From: Streptomyces sp. NBC_00414
GTDB taxonomy: Bacteria > Actinomycetota > Actinomycetes > Streptomycetales > Streptomycetaceae
Reading direction: 5' to 3'
DNA: 64,000 nucleotides
NCBI RefSeq assembly: GCF_036038375.1
Contig: NZ_CP107935.1
Coordinates: forward strand, 8,866,001 to 8,930,000
Part shown: piece after piece, positions 50,820 through 60,777 of the stretch
Position numbering within the stretch: the first letter of the stretch is position 1
How the letters are laid out: every line of letters begins with the position of its first letter
Notes under the pieces: model-generated
What the model was told of the DNA's origin: nothing
The model's database searches: none
The model's input: only the letters and a program-made list of their open reading frames with translations
Made by a program: the position numbers and the translations under genes

Positions 50820-51986
50820 ATGAACTACCAGCCCACCCCCGAGGACAGGTTCACCTTCGGCCTGTGGACCGTCGGCTGGCAGGGAAGGGACCCGTTCGGC
50901 GACGCCACCCGGGCCGCCCTGGACCCGGTCGAGTCGGTGCAGCGCCTGTCGGAACTCGGCGCTCACGGAGTGACCTTCCACGACGACGACCTGATCCCCT
51001 TCGGGTCCTCGGAGACCGAGCGCGAGTCTCACATCAAGCGCTTCCGGCAGGCCCTCGACACGACCGGCATGACCGTGCCGATGGCCACCACGAACCTGTT
51101 CACGCACCCCGTCTTCAAGGACGGTGCCTTCACCGCCAATGACCGGGACGTGCGTCGCTACGCGCTGCGCAAGACGATCCGCAACATCGACCTGGCGGTC
51201 GAGCTGGGCGCGCAGATCTACGTGGCCTGGGGCGGCCGTGAGGGCGCCGAGTCCGGCGCCGCGAAGGACGTACGCGTCGCGCTGGACCGCATGAAGGAGG
51301 CCTTCGACCTCCTCGGTGAGTACGTGACCACCCAGGGCTACGACCTGCGCTTCGCGATCGAGCCCAAGCCGAACGAGCCCCGCGGCGACATCCTCCTCCC
51401 GACCGTCGGTCACGCACTGGCCTTCATCGAGCGCCTGGAGCGGCCGGAGCTGTACGGCGTCAACCCCGAGGTCGGCCACGAGCAGATGGCCGGGCTGAAC
51501 TTCACGCACGGCATCGCCCAGGCCCTGTGGGCGGGCAAGCTCTTCCACATCGACCTCAACGGTCAGTCCGGCATCAAGTACGACCAGGACCTGCGCTTCG
51601 GAGCGGGCGATCTGCGCTCCGCCTTCTGGCTGGTGGACCTCTTGGAGACGGCCGGTTACGCGGGCCCGAGGCACTTCGACTTCAAGCCGCCGCGGACCGA
51701 GGACTACGACGGCGTGTGGGAGTCGGCCGCGGGCTGCATGCGCAACTACCTGATCCTCCAGGAGCGGACCGCCGCCTTCCGGGCCGACCCCGAGGTCCAG
51801 GAGGCCCTGCGGGCCTCGCGCCTGGACGAACTGGCGCAGCCCACCGCGTCGGACGGCCTCCAGGCGCTGCTCGCGGACCGCGCCTCCTTCGAGGACTTCG
51901 ACGCCGAGACGGCCGCCGCGCGCGGGATGGCGTTCGAGCGCCTCGACCAGCTGGCCATGGACCACCTGCTGGGCGCTCGCGGCTGA
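50820..51986 (+). CDS. xylA: Xylose isomerase
   Basis: A 388-residue enzyme with the Streptomyces xylose isomerase pattern: PTPEDRFTFGLWTVGWQGRDPFG start, VTFHDDDLIPFG with the catalytic His, VAWGGREGAESG, metal-ligand block AIEPKPNEPRGDI, NPEVGHEQMAGLNF and KLFHIDLNGQ, and HFDFKPPRTED. It converts D-xylose to D-xylulose, with two divalent metals per subunit. Length and motifs are fully normal. It is divergent from xylB; a good AAGGAG precedes the ATG. Confidence 0.97.
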   Translation: MNYQPTPEDRFTFGLWTVGWQGRDPFGDATRAALDPVESVQRLSELGAHGVTFHDDDLIPFGSSETERESHIKRFRQALDTTGMTVPMATTNLFTHPVFKDGAFTANDRDVRRYALRKTIRNIDLAVELGAQIYVAWGGREGAESGAAKDVRVALDRMKEAFDLLGEYVTTQGYDLRFAIEPKPNEPRGDILLPTVGHALAFIERLERPELYGVNPEVGHEQMAGLNFTHGIAQALWAGKLFHIDLNGQSGIKYDQDLRFGAGDLRSAFWLVDLLETAGYAGPRHFDFKPPRTEDYDGVWESAAGCMRNYLILQERTAAFRADPEVQEALRASRLDELAQPTASDGLQALLADRASFEDFDAETAAARGMAFERLDQLAMDHLLGARG

Positions 51987-52111
51987 TCACACAAGGCCGG
52001 AGAACGACCTCTGTGCGGAGGCGTCCGGAATCATGCGGTCCACGCCATGAGTCCGTATCAACTTCCGCGCAGGGGTCGCTTCGTGACCGTTTCGAGGCGA
52101 CTCTTGACGCT

Positions 52112-52951
52112 ATGGCCACGCCGCCCTTACCGCCCGAGCCACCTCGGCCGCCGGACAACACGCCGCCCCATGGGGGTGGCGGGTACGGTCCACCGCCGGA
52201 GGGCTTCGGGCCTCCTCCTGACGGTTACGGCCCACCTCCCGGAGGCGACGGTCCGCCGTGGCACGGTGGGGGAGGAGGGGGAGGCTGGGAGCCGCCGCCT
52301 CCGTCGCCGCCCCCCGGGTCTCCCGGTGGCTCCGACCCACGGCGCAAGATGCTCCTGGTTCTGCTGGCCGTGATCCTCGCGGTCGGAGTGATCGCCGCGG
52401 TCGTGCTGGTTGCCAGTGGCGGCGACGGCTCATCAGACAAGAAGCGGCCGACGGAGAGCGGTTCCACCACGGGGAAGCTGCCGTCGCCCTCGCTCAGCAT
52501 TCCGTCGCAGGTGCCGAGCGAACTGCCTTCCCTGCCCTCCGGTGTGCCGTCCGAACTGCCCAGCGGCGTGGAGTCGTTCCTCCCGTCCCTCGCCGGCGAC
52601 GAAGTGCCGTACTACATGCTGCGAACCGGTGACTGCTTCGACATCGACGACGATCGACCGGGCCAGGCGGTGAAGCGTTCGTGCGGTGGAAAGCACGATG
52701 CCGAGGTCGTGAAGGTGACCGAGCTCGAAGGCGCGTACACGACCGATGCCGCCCTCAAGAAGGCGGCATCGGGCCTCTGCCAGGAACCCCTGGACGACAA
52801 GGCGGCCAAGCAGCCCACCGGCACCGTCCGCGGCACCCTGGTGCAGTATCCCGATCCCGCGGGATTCAAGATCGGCATCGACAAGGTCACCTGCAGTCTG
52901 GCCGCCAACGCCGGCGAGGGCGACCGCAAGCTCACCAAGCCGCTGCGGTGA
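52112..52951 (+). CDS. Membrane-anchored septum-formation-domain protein
   Basis: A 279-residue protein with a long Pro/Gly-rich cytoplasmic N-terminus (~1-78, repeated GFGPPPDGYGPPP units), one membrane helix (LLVLLAVILAVGVIAAVVLVA, ~81-101), a Ser/Pro linker with repeated LPS-x-VPSELPS units, and an extracellular domain (~165-275) starting LRTGDCFDIDDD with paired cysteines (Cys in KRSCGGKHDAEVV, SGLCQEP, KVTCSLAAN). This resembles the Septum_form family of actinobacteria. The function is unknown beyond that name. The frame is open far upstream antisense-like; ATG 52112 (MATPPLPPEPP) is the family-typical start. Confidence 0.8.
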   Translation: MATPPLPPEPPRPPDNTPPHGGGGYGPPPEGFGPPPDGYGPPPGGDGPPWHGGGGGGGWEPPPPSPPPGSPGGSDPRRKMLLVLLAVILAVGVIAAVVLVASGGDGSSDKKRPTESGSTTGKLPSPSLSIPSQVPSELPSLPSGVPSELPSGVESFLPSLAGDEVPYYMLRTGDCFDIDDDRPGQAVKRSCGGKHDAEVVKVTELEGAYTTDAALKKAASGLCQEPLDDKAAKQPTGTVRGTLVQYPDPAGFKIGIDKVTCSLAANAGEGDRKLTKPLR

Positions 52952-53109
52952 GCCAGGCAGGCCGGCAGGCGGCAGCCACGCACACGTGCAGACATCAAGC
53001 CACGCACACGCGGCCGGAGCGAGCCACGCGCGCACGGCCGAACTGAGTCACGCGCGCGTGGAGGGCGAGAACGCCGAGCGGAGCCGCCCCTCAGATCCCG
53101 TCAGATCCG

Positions 53110-54450
53110 TCAGATCCCGTGCGGCAGGCGTACGTACGTCACGGTCGTCTCTATTCCACTGTCCACCAGGCGGCCCTGGGCGTCGAACGCGCCTGTCCCG
53201 TCCGTCATCCCGAAGTCGTTGTCGTTGATGAGCGCGAGCGTGTCATGGTCCACGCGCGCGACGCCCTCGATCTTCCCAGGCACCCCCTTCACCTTGCCGA
53301 GGTCGACGACAAGACGCTTGCGCAGCACGGGGACGCCGGACGCCGCGGGATCCTCCAACTGCTCAAGGGACGGCGACGTCGTGCTGTCGTCCCACTGGTT
53401 GCCGAGGATGTCCGCGCCGCGACTCAGCTTCACCACCTGCAACCGGGCGGCCTTGTCGGTGCGCTCCTCCACCAGCAGCCGGTCGCGGCCCACGGCCACC
53501 ACGGACGAGATCTTCAGCTCGGACGGGTCGTCCTCGCCCGGATCGACCACACCCACCGCGTCGAACCGGTACGCGTACTCGGCGGTGACGGCCCGCTTCT
53601 TCGGTGAGAAGCGCAGCAGACGTGCGGTCAGCGACGCCTCACCGGCATCCGTGTCCGGCAGGGACAGCGGGCTCTGGACGGCCAGCACCAGATCCCCGCC
53701 CGGGAGCTGGGCGAGCCCTTCGAAACCGCGGTTGACCTTCCGGTGCAGCAGAACCGCGGGCAGCGCCTCGACCACCGGGTAACCCGCGCCGGTCAGATTC
53801 AGCCCCTTCGGGACGTACCGGGTGAGTACCTTCCCGCGCGCCGAGACGTGTACCAAGGAAGGCCCGTATTCGTCGACGAGCCAGAAACTGCCGTCCTCGG
53901 AGCGCACGATCCCCTCGGTGTCCAGACCGTTCGGGTTGTACGAGAGCGGCGTCTTCGCGTCGTAGGAGTAGGGCGCCTCGTCGCGTGCCTTCTGGTTGGA
54001 CAGCCCGGTCACGGGCCTGCCCGAAGTGGTGGTGATCGGAATCGCGTCCAGCACCTTCACCGAGTCACCGGACACCCGGATCTTCACGATCGCCGGGTCG
54101 AAACCGGGCACGGGAAACGTACGCCGCTTCTCGCCGTCCACCTTGACCTGGCCGTTGGGGCCGCGGTCGGTGACGGTCCAGAACTCTCCCTTGCGGCCCG
54201 CCGGGTAGATGTCGCTCCCGATGCCGCCGAGGTCCACACCCCGGTCGTCGGCCACGGTGCCCGCCAGCAGCCCGTTGCTGAACGTGCCGAGAGGGACGTC
54301 GCCGAGCGTCGCGGAGCCCGTGACCCGCGCGTCCCCCGAGGGCGCGCCGGCCGCGGGACCCGCCACCACCAGGGCGGCCAGCACGGCGAGCGGCACGCCG
54401 GTGGCGACGGAACGGTGGACACGGCGCCGGCCTGCGGCGTACGGGGACAT
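53110..54450 (-). CDS. Secreted phytase-like/esterase-like beta-propeller protein
   Basis: A 446-residue exported protein of the 'esterase-like activity of phytase' family. The signal peptide (RRRVHRSVATGVPLAVLAALVVAG) has a cleavage site near AAGAPS at ~36. The repeated propeller-type segments include GGIGSDIYPAGRKGEFWTVTDRG, NPNGLDTEGIVRSEDGSFWLVDEYGPS, NRGFEGLAQLPGGDLVLAVQSPL, and a C-terminal EGVARVDHDTLALINDNDFG. The actual substrate is not established for this family. ATG 54450 lies after a GGAGG-like site. It has no operon partner. Confidence 0.82.
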   Translation of the reverse strand: MSPYAAGRRRVHRSVATGVPLAVLAALVVAGPAAGAPSGDARVTGSATLGDVPLGTFSNGLLAGTVADDRGVDLGGIGSDIYPAGRKGEFWTVTDRGPNGQVKVDGEKRRTFPVPGFDPAIVKIRVSGDSVKVLDAIPITTTSGRPVTGLSNQKARDEAPYSYDAKTPLSYNPNGLDTEGIVRSEDGSFWLVDEYGPSLVHVSARGKVLTRYVPKGLNLTGAGYPVVEALPAVLLHRKVNRGFEGLAQLPGGDLVLAVQSPLSLPDTDAGEASLTARLLRFSPKKRAVTAEYAYRFDAVGVVDPGEDDPSELKISSVVAVGRDRLLVEERTDKAARLQVVKLSRGADILGNQWDDSTTSPSLEQLEDPAASGVPVLRKRLVVDLGKVKGVPGKIEGVARVDHDTLALINDNDFGMTDGTGAFDAQGRLVDSGIETTVTYVRLPHGI

Positions 54451-54639
54451 GGGGCCTCCTGGAGCACAAGTTCGATGACTGCCGCCAGATTTCGCCCTCG
54501 CGCCGAACGCCGTACGGCCGCTGGATGAACGCCGGGCGTCCAGCGCTCATCCAGCGGACGCGGCCGTGCCGGGCCTGTCCCTCAACCCGATGCCTCTGTC
54601 CCCCTCAGCCCGATGCCACTGTCGTCCCTCGACTCGATG

Positions 54640-55908
54640 TCACTCTCGCCCGTCGGCCAGGGCCAGTGCCGTCGCCGGGTCCTGGGAAGCCGGTCCGACG
54701 GGAGCCCAGCGGCCCCGTTCCTTGCGGTACGGCCACCAGCGGCCGTCCGGACCCAACCGGAGCTGGGTCTGTCCGCCGACAACGGTCCAGTGGTTGCGGG
54801 ACGCCCGCAGGACGGGCCGCTCGCCCTCCTCCCAGGCGGACTCCAGGGCGGCACGCGCGCGTGCGAGCGTTTCCGCCTCCACCACCACGTCCGCCTCGTG
54901 TATGTCGAGTCCGGCCGCACCCCCGTACTCCCAGGAACGGGCCGCGAGCGCCAGAGCTTCGCGGTCGCGCCCCGACCCTTCGGCGAGTCGAGCCGCCACC
55001 CGGACCTCGGGCCCGCCCGAGGCCAGCCGCACGGCATCCTGCGCAGGCGTCAGGCCTACCTCCGCGGCGCGCTGTTCGTGGCCCGTCCTGAGCGCGTCGA
55101 CGAGCAGCCGGTGAGCCTCACAGGCGGCCTGCGCCGCCAGGAACTCCAGCGCGGCCGGATCGACCCCGGGCGCGGGTTCGGTCTCCGTGTCCAGTGACGG
55201 CGGAAGGCCAGGTTCCGCGGGCACGGCGGGCGGTTCGGGCAGTGGCGGCAGGATCTCCCCCGCCGCGTACGCCTCGGCGGCGTCCACGCCCTCGTACGTC
55301 TCCTGCCGCACCTCGGCGGTCTCGGTCCGGGGGACGCTGCGCAGCTGCAACTCGTCGAGGAGTTCCCGTTCCCCACGCCCGCGCAGGAGAAGCAGCGCGA
55401 ACGGATCCTGGTCCAGCAGTCGCGCCACCTGGTAGCAGAGCGCGGCGGTGTGACCGCAGTGGTCCCACGCGTCGCAGTCGCACTCCGCCTCCAGATCGCC
55501 CAGGCCAGGCAGGAGTTCGACGCCGGCGGTCGCCGCGTCCTCGACCAGATGCGGCGGCATCTCGCGGTCGAGCAGTGCCGCGATGTGCCCCGCCCGCTCG
55601 ACCGCCATGCCCAGGAACCGGTCCCACTGCTCCTCGGACAGCTCCTGGAGCAGGACGTCCGCGCGATGCGCCGTGCGGTCGCGGTCCTTGACCACCGCGG
55701 TGACGCGCCCAGGGCGCACCGAGACGGCCCCCACGGCTCCCGCGCGGGCGAGCCTGCGGCCCGTCTTCAGCTGCTGCGAGTCCAGCGTGGCGTCCTCCAG
55801 CGCCTTGAGCCAGGCCTGCCCCCACCAGCTCTGGGCGAAGCCCCGGCCGTGCGCGGGCGGCAGGGCGGCGAAGGTGCGCTCCGGAGTGTTCTCGTACGGA
55901 TCGCTCAT
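54640..55908 (-). CDS. SWIM zinc-finger protein
   Basis: A 422-residue protein with a SWIM zinc motif CDCDAWDHCGHTAALCYQ (CxC-x5-CxH) near residues 140-155, after an N-terminal domain starting SDPYENTPERTFAALPP and containing SWWGQAWLKALEDATLD. The C-terminus has the WRWWPYRKERG-like region (DGRWWPYRKERGRWAPVG). ATG 55908 overlaps the stop codon of the SNF2 helicase gene (ATGA), so the two are translationally coupled. In actinobacteria these two genes form a conserved pair thought to act on DNA or nucleic-acid remodelling; the exact role is unknown. Confidence 0.88.
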   Translation of the reverse strand: MSDPYENTPERTFAALPPAHGRGFAQSWWGQAWLKALEDATLDSQQLKTGRRLARAGAVGAVSVRPGRVTAVVKDRDRTAHRADVLLQELSEEQWDRFLGMAVERAGHIAALLDREMPPHLVEDAATAGVELLPGLGDLEAECDCDAWDHCGHTAALCYQVARLLDQDPFALLLLRGRGERELLDELQLRSVPRTETAEVRQETYEGVDAAEAYAAGEILPPLPEPPAVPAEPGLPPSLDTETEPAPGVDPAALEFLAAQAACEAHRLLVDALRTGHEQRAAEVGLTPAQDAVRLASGGPEVRVAARLAEGSGRDREALALAARSWEYGGAAGLDIHEADVVVEAETLARARAALESAWEEGERPVLRASRNHWTVVGGQTQLRLGPDGRWWPYRKERGRWAPVGPASQDPATALALADGRE

Positions 55909-58900
55909 CGGGCGCCTCCTCGCAGTTCCACCAGGTCGGCCAGTTGCGCGTCGGTCAGTTCGGTGAGGGCCGACTCCCCGGATCCGAGGACCGCGTCCGC
56001 CAACTCCCGTTTGCGCAGCAGCATGTCCGCGATGCGGTCCTCGATCGTTCCCTCGGCGATCAGCCGGTGCACCTGGACCGGCCTGGTCTGGCCGATGCGG
56101 TACGCGCGGTCGGTGGCCTGGGCCTCGACGGCCGGGTTCCACCAGCGGTCGTAGTGCACTACATGCTCGGCCCGCGTCAGGTTGAGGCCCGTGCCCGCGG
56201 CCTTCAACGACAACAGGAAGACGGGTACCTGGCCGTCCTGGAAGCGCTCCACCATGGCCTCGCGCTCCGGGACCGGGGTACCTCCGTGCAGGAACTGCGA
56301 GTGCACACCACGCGCGCTCAGATGGCGCTCGATCAGGCGCGCCATGCGCACGTACTGCGTGAAGACCAGAACGCAGGCCCCCTCGGAGAGGATGGTGTCG
56401 AGCAATTCGTCCAGCAGCTCCAGCTTTCCGGAGCGCCCGGCGATCCTCGGCCGGTCCTCCTTGAGGTACTGCGCCGGGTGGTTGCAGATCTGTTTGAGCC
56501 CGGTGAGGAGCTTCACGATCAGTCCGCGCCGCGCCATGCTGTCGGCGCCCGCGATCTCCGCGAGGGTCTCGCGGACCACGGCCTCGTACAGACCCGCCTG
56601 TTCCTTGGAGAGGGACACGGCCCGGTCGGTCTCCGTCTTCGGCGGAAGCTCCGGTGCGATGCCGGGATCGGACTTGCGCCGACGGAGGAGGAACGGCCGC
56701 ACGAGCTGGGCGAGCCGGTCCGCCGCCCCTGGATCCTGCCCGCCCTCGACAGCCTTCGCGTACTGGTTGCGGAACGTGCCGAGCCGGCCCAGCAGACCAG
56801 GTGTCGTCCAGTCGAGGATCGCCCACAGCTCGGAGAGGTTGTTCTCCACCGGCGTTCCGGTGAGCGCCACACGCGCGCGTGCGTCGATCGTCCGCAACTG
56901 CCGGGCCGTGTCCGAGTACGGGTTCTTCACGTGCTGTGCCTCGTCCGCGACGACCATGCCCCACGAAGCGTCCGCCAGGCGTGCCGTGTCGAGCCGCATG
57001 GTGCCGTAGGTCGTGAGGACGAACTCGCCGTCGGCCAGCCCCTCCAGATTCCGTCGAGCCCCGTGGAAGCGACGGACGGGAGTGCCCGGAGCGAACCTCT
57101 CGATCTCGCGCTGCCAGTTGCCCATGAGGGACGTCGGACAGACGACGAGTGTGGGGCCCGCCACGCCCTCGTCGGCCTGCCGGTGCAGATGCAGCGCGAT
57201 GAGAGTGATGGTCTTGCCCAGACCCATGTCGTCCGCGAGACAGCCTCCCAGCCCCAAGGACGTCATCCGGGCCAGCCAGTTGAGCCCGCGGAGCTGATAG
57301 TCGCGCAGGGTCGCGGCCAGCGCGGGAGGCTGCCCGACCGGCTCCTGTCCCTCCGGGTCCGACAGATGCTCCCGCAGCATCGCCAGCCACCCCGTGGGCC
57401 GCACGTCGACCCTGCGGCCGTCGACCTCCGTGGAGCCCGTGAGAACGGCGCTCAGCGCGTCGACGGGCGTCAGCTTGCGGTCCTGCTGGTCACGGGCGCG
57501 GCGCAGCTCCTGCGGATCGACGAGGACCCACTGGTCACGCAGTCGGACCATGGGGCGGTTCGCCTCGGCGAGTCGGTCCAGTTCATCGCGTGTCAGTTGC
57601 TGGTCACCCAGCGCGAACCACCAGGAGAACGTCAGAAGCGCGTCGGCCGACAGGAAGGAGGGCGTGTCCGAGACGGACCCGTTCCCGCTCTGCTCGTCGT
57701 CCGGGGGTCCGACGACCGCGCGGGCCGTCAGCTTGTGGGCCAGTTCCCTGGGCCAGTGCACCTCCACGCCGGCGGCTGTGAGTGATCGTGCTCCCTCGCC
57801 CAGGAGTTCGGTGACCTCCTCGTCGGCTAGTTCGATCGCGTCGGGCACGGTCGCCGACAGCAGGGGAGTGAGCGGGGCCCAGGCCCGAGCGGCGCGGCGC
57901 AGCGCGAGCAGGGCATCCATCCGCGCGCGCGGGCCGAAGGCCGGGCTCGACCCGCTCCACACCTCGGCCGCGTCCGCCAGCAGGGCCGGATCGCTGACGC
58001 TGTGCAGTTGCAGCACCGCACGGAACGGCAGCCGGTTCTCGTCCGACACGGCCGACGCGAGACCCGGAACCTCGACACGCAGCGAGATCCGTACGCCGGC
58101 GTCGTGCCCCGCCGCGACATCGGCCGCCCACGCGCGGTGCTCTGGCACGTGCTGCGGTTCGGGGGCGGCGAAGGCCGCTCCGCCCGCGGCGAGCGTTGCC
58201 GCGGGGGAGCGTGGCAGTGTGTCGGCGACGGCGTCGAGGAAGGCGCGCAGCAGCCACTCCGGATCGGGCAGCCGCAGCGGCTCGGTCTCGTCGACTGGCA
58301 CCGCGTGGGCGTGCGGCGGCATCGCGGCGCCCAGCTCACGGATGCGCTCCAGGTCCCGAGAGCCCAGGGGGCCCGCGCGCCATGCGTCGTGGTCACCGGC
58401 GCTCAAGCCGGGCAGCAGCAGGCCGCGCGCGGCGAGTTGCAGCGCGAGTACGGCCGCGGCACCCCAGAAGGCGGTCGCCGCGTGGGCCTGTGGAGCGGCA
58501 CGCGCGCTTGTGAGGACCGGGAGTGCGGCCCGCATCGGCAGCACGACGGCCGTCACCGTCACCAACTCGACACCGTCCTCACCGGGAAGGACGACGATCA
58601 GCTCCTCCACGGAACCGGAACCGGAACTGGAACCGGAACCGGCATCAGGGCCAGAGACGGCACTTGAGTCGGATCCGGAATCAGATCCGGAATCAGATCC
58701 GGAATCAGATCCGGAATCAGATCCGGAATCAGATCCGGAATCAGATCCGAGAACGGATCCGGAATCGGTGCCGAGGGCAGGAGGCTCTTCGCCGTCGGGC
58801 AGCCAGAAGGCGACGCCGCCCGTTCGGGCCGGGTCGGCGGGGACGAATACAGCGCAGCAACGGGCCAGTTCGGAGATCTCGGCGGGGGACGGTACAGGAA

Positions 58901-58910
58901 TCCTCTGCAC
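55905..58910 (-). CDS. SNF2-family DEAD/DEAH helicase
   Basis: About 1000 residues. The N-terminal region (to ~480) includes a Gly-Ser-Asp repeat linker. The SNF2 ATPase core follows with DDMGLGKTITLIALHLH (Walker A), VVADEAQHVKNPYSD (DEAQ box), ALTGTPVENNLSELW, and the C-terminal helicase lobe VLVFTQYVRMARLIE, HYDRWWNPAVEAQATD and RAYRIGQ. It is a dsDNA translocase of the bacterial Snf2 type. I favour the GTG at 58910 (VQRIPVPSPAEISE), where homologues usually begin; an upstream in-frame TTG at 58931 is possible and the ribosome site (GAGGAA) is rather far. It overlaps the SWIM gene by 4 nt. Confidence 0.88.
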   Translation of the reverse strand: MQRIPVPSPAEISELARCCAVFVPADPARTGGVAFWLPDGEEPPALGTDSGSVLGSDSGSDSGSDSGSDSGSDSGSDSGSDSSAVSGPDAGSGSSSGSGSVEELIVVLPGEDGVELVTVTAVVLPMRAALPVLTSARAAPQAHAATAFWGAAAVLALQLAARGLLLPGLSAGDHDAWRAGPLGSRDLERIRELGAAMPPHAHAVPVDETEPLRLPDPEWLLRAFLDAVADTLPRSPAATLAAGGAAFAAPEPQHVPEHRAWAADVAAGHDAGVRISLRVEVPGLASAVSDENRLPFRAVLQLHSVSDPALLADAAEVWSGSSPAFGPRARMDALLALRRAARAWAPLTPLLSATVPDAIELADEEVTELLGEGARSLTAAGVEVHWPRELAHKLTARAVVGPPDDEQSGNGSVSDTPSFLSADALLTFSWWFALGDQQLTRDELDRLAEANRPMVRLRDQWVLVDPQELRRARDQQDRKLTPVDALSAVLTGSTEVDGRRVDVRPTGWLAMLREHLSDPEGQEPVGQPPALAATLRDYQLRGLNWLARMTSLGLGGCLADDMGLGKTITLIALHLHRQADEGVAGPTLVVCPTSLMGNWQREIERFAPGTPVRRFHGARRNLEGLADGEFVLTTYGTMRLDTARLADASWGMVVADEAQHVKNPYSDTARQLRTIDARARVALTGTPVENNLSELWAILDWTTPGLLGRLGTFRNQYAKAVEGGQDPGAADRLAQLVRPFLLRRRKSDPGIAPELPPKTETDRAVSLSKEQAGLYEAVVRETLAEIAGADSMARRGLIVKLLTGLKQICNHPAQYLKEDRPRIAGRSGKLELLDELLDTILSEGACVLVFTQYVRMARLIERHLSARGVHSQFLHGGTPVPEREAMVERFQDGQVPVFLLSLKAAGTGLNLTRAEHVVHYDRWWNPAVEAQATDRAYRIGQTRPVQVHRLIAEGTIEDRIADMLLRKRELADAVLGSGESALTELTDAQLADLVELRGGAR
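58672..58743. repeat. Six perfect 12-bp repeats inside the helicase gene (Gly-Ser-Asp-Ser linker)
   Basis: GATCCGGAATCA repeated six times, with degenerate copies on both sides (58660-58760). In frame it encodes a Ser-Asp-Ser-Gly run at about residues 50-90 of the helicase. Copy-number change in whole units keeps the frame (12 bp). Confidence 0.95.
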
Positions 58911-59190
58911 AGCGATGAGCGTGTTCCTCAAACTTGACTACCAGGGGTCGAGGTCGCCGAGGGTACAGCGCGGTAATGGATGAGCCAAGCGCCTGCTCTG
59001 TGATGCCGGTCACTTCGCGCCGGGAGTGGTGTCAGGTCCACCCCGCGGGCGAGCTTTCCCCCGGCCGGACCCGGGTGGTGGCGCCATGGTCTCCGGCGGT
59101 CGCTGATCCGTACGTTTCTACAGCCGGGCCAGGCCAGGCAGAACCAGTTGTCCGCCCCGCCCGCTCCCCTCAGAGATCCGGAGTTCCGCC

Positions 59191-60232
59191 ATGCCCGAAG
59201 TCGCCACAGTCGTGGCGGAGCCGCCCTCCAGGGTCGCTGCCGCCAGTGAGTTCACCCCACTCCTGCGCATGGTCAAAGGCCAGGGACTCCTGAACCGTCG
59301 GCAAGGCTGGTACGCGCTCACCATTGCCGGCAACGCGCTCGCCCTGGCAGCCGTCGTCACAGGCGTCGTCCTGATCGGCCACTCCTGGTGGGTGCTGCTC
59401 CTGGCACCGGTGTTCGCCGTACTGTGCGGCCGCGCGGCCTTCATAGGCCACGACGCGGGCCACGCACAGATCACCGGCGACCGGTCGATGGGCCGAGCGA
59501 TCGGACTCGTCCACGCGAATCTGCTGCTGGGCCTGAGCTATGGCTGGTGGAACGACAAACACAACCGGCACCACGCCAACCCCAACCACATCGACAAGGA
59601 CCCCGACGTCAAAGCCGACGTGCTGGTCTTCACCAGCGGGCAGACGGCGGACCGCACCGGCTTCCGGCGCTGGCTCACCCGCTATCAGGCGTGGCTCTTC
59701 TTCCCGCTCACGCTCCTCGAAGGCGTCGCTCTGAAGATCCACGGCTTCCAGGACCTGCGTCGGCGGCCTCCGCGTGAACGCCTGGTCGAGGCGTCCCTGC
59801 TGGTCGCGCATCTTGCCGCGTACGCGACTCTGCTGCTGAGCTCCATGCCGTTGGGCACGGCCCTCGTTCGCCGCGATCCACCAGGCACTCTTCGGGCTGC
59901 ACCTTGGCATGGCCTTCGCGCCGAACCACAAAGGCATGGAGATGCCCGACCCCGACGGCGAGGGATGGGGTCATCTCCGTCGCCAGGTGCTCACCTCGCG
60001 CAACGTCCGCGGAGGGTTCCTGACAGACTGGTTCCTCGGCGGTCTCAACTATCAGATCGAGCACCATCTGTTCCCGAGCATGCCCCGCCCCCATCTCAAG
60101 CTCGTCCAGCCCCTGGTGCGCGCTCACTGCCGGGAGTTGGGTATCCCTTACGTCGAGGCGGGGCTCGTGGACTCCTACCGTCAGGCACTGCGGCACATGT
60201 ACGAGGTCGGCGAGCCTCTCAGGGTCGAGTAG
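59191..60232 (+). pseudogene. Membrane fatty-acid desaturase, frameshifted
   Basis: Starts MPEVATVVAEPPSR with a GAGATCCGGAG-type leader. The first frame carries two membrane segments and two histidine boxes, HDAGH and NDKHNRHHANPNH. At about 59868, after MPLGTALV, the frame must shift by one base to continue FAAIHQALFGLHLGMAFAPNHKG and the third box, QIEHHLFPSMPRPHL, to the stop at 60230-60232. Total length 1042 bp is about 347 codons plus one base, consistent with a single-base insertion in an intact ~347-residue acyl-CoA/lipid desaturase. It is either a recent inactivation or a sequencing error; the first frame alone would end in an unrelated tail and lack the third histidine box. Confidence 0.82.
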
Positions 60233-60337
60233 GGGGTGCGCCTCAGGGTCGTATCAGGGTCGCGGTCCGGAACCGCCGGGAGCGCGGGTCCGTTCTCAGG
60301 ACAGAGAGCGGCAGTGGCCGCTAAGGAGGCTACGCAC

Positions 60338-60520
60338 ATGTCAAGGAACGCGAAGATAGCCGCAGGCGGTGTCGCGGTCGGCATCATCCTGCTCTTCTGG
60401 CTGCCCTGGTGGGCTGCCCTTCTGATCGTCCTGGGAGTTCCCGCGGCGGCGTATCTGACGCTGGACCCCTCACAGCGGCGCAGGCTGCGCCGTGTCGGCC
60501 GCAAGGAGCTCGGTCGCTGA
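60338..60520 (+). CDS. Small membrane protein, unknown function
   Basis: A 60-residue protein with two close hydrophobic stretches (AAGGVAVGIILLFWLPWWAA and LLIVLGVPAAAYLTL) and a strongly basic C-terminus (SQRRRLRRVGRKELGR). AAGGAGG lies 9 nt before ATG 60338, a strong ribosome site that supports it as a gene. It follows the frameshifted desaturase by 105 bp in the same orientation. No family recognised. Confidence 0.7.
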   Translation: MSRNAKIAAGGVAVGIILLFWLPWWAALLIVLGVPAAAYLTLDPSQRRRLRRVGRKELGR

Positions 60521-60654
60521 GGCGCCACCCGCTAGGTCTCTTCTCCTCCGGAGCGCAGATCTCCACCGGTCCGGAGCACGGGTCTCTTCCGGAACGCAGG
60601 AGATGACTGCGTCGCCGCTCGTGGGCCTGCCGATGGTGTGGTCCACGGGCGGCT

Positions 60655-60739
60655 GCGTGCTGCACTCCCGAAGCCGGTGGGTGCACGCCGCACTTCCGCA
60701 GTTGGTGATGCGTGCCGCACTCCCGCGACCGGTGAGTGC
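60655..60739. repeat. Three imperfect ~28-bp direct repeats
   Basis: Three neighbouring copies built on GTGC-x-GCACTCCCG ... GGTGAGTGC with several mismatches each, in a 257-bp intergenic stretch (60521-60777) that has no recognised gene. Function unknown. Confidence 0.6.
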
Positions 60740-60777
60740 GCCGGGCGAGGCACCCAGCCGGACCTGGGTGGCCGGGC

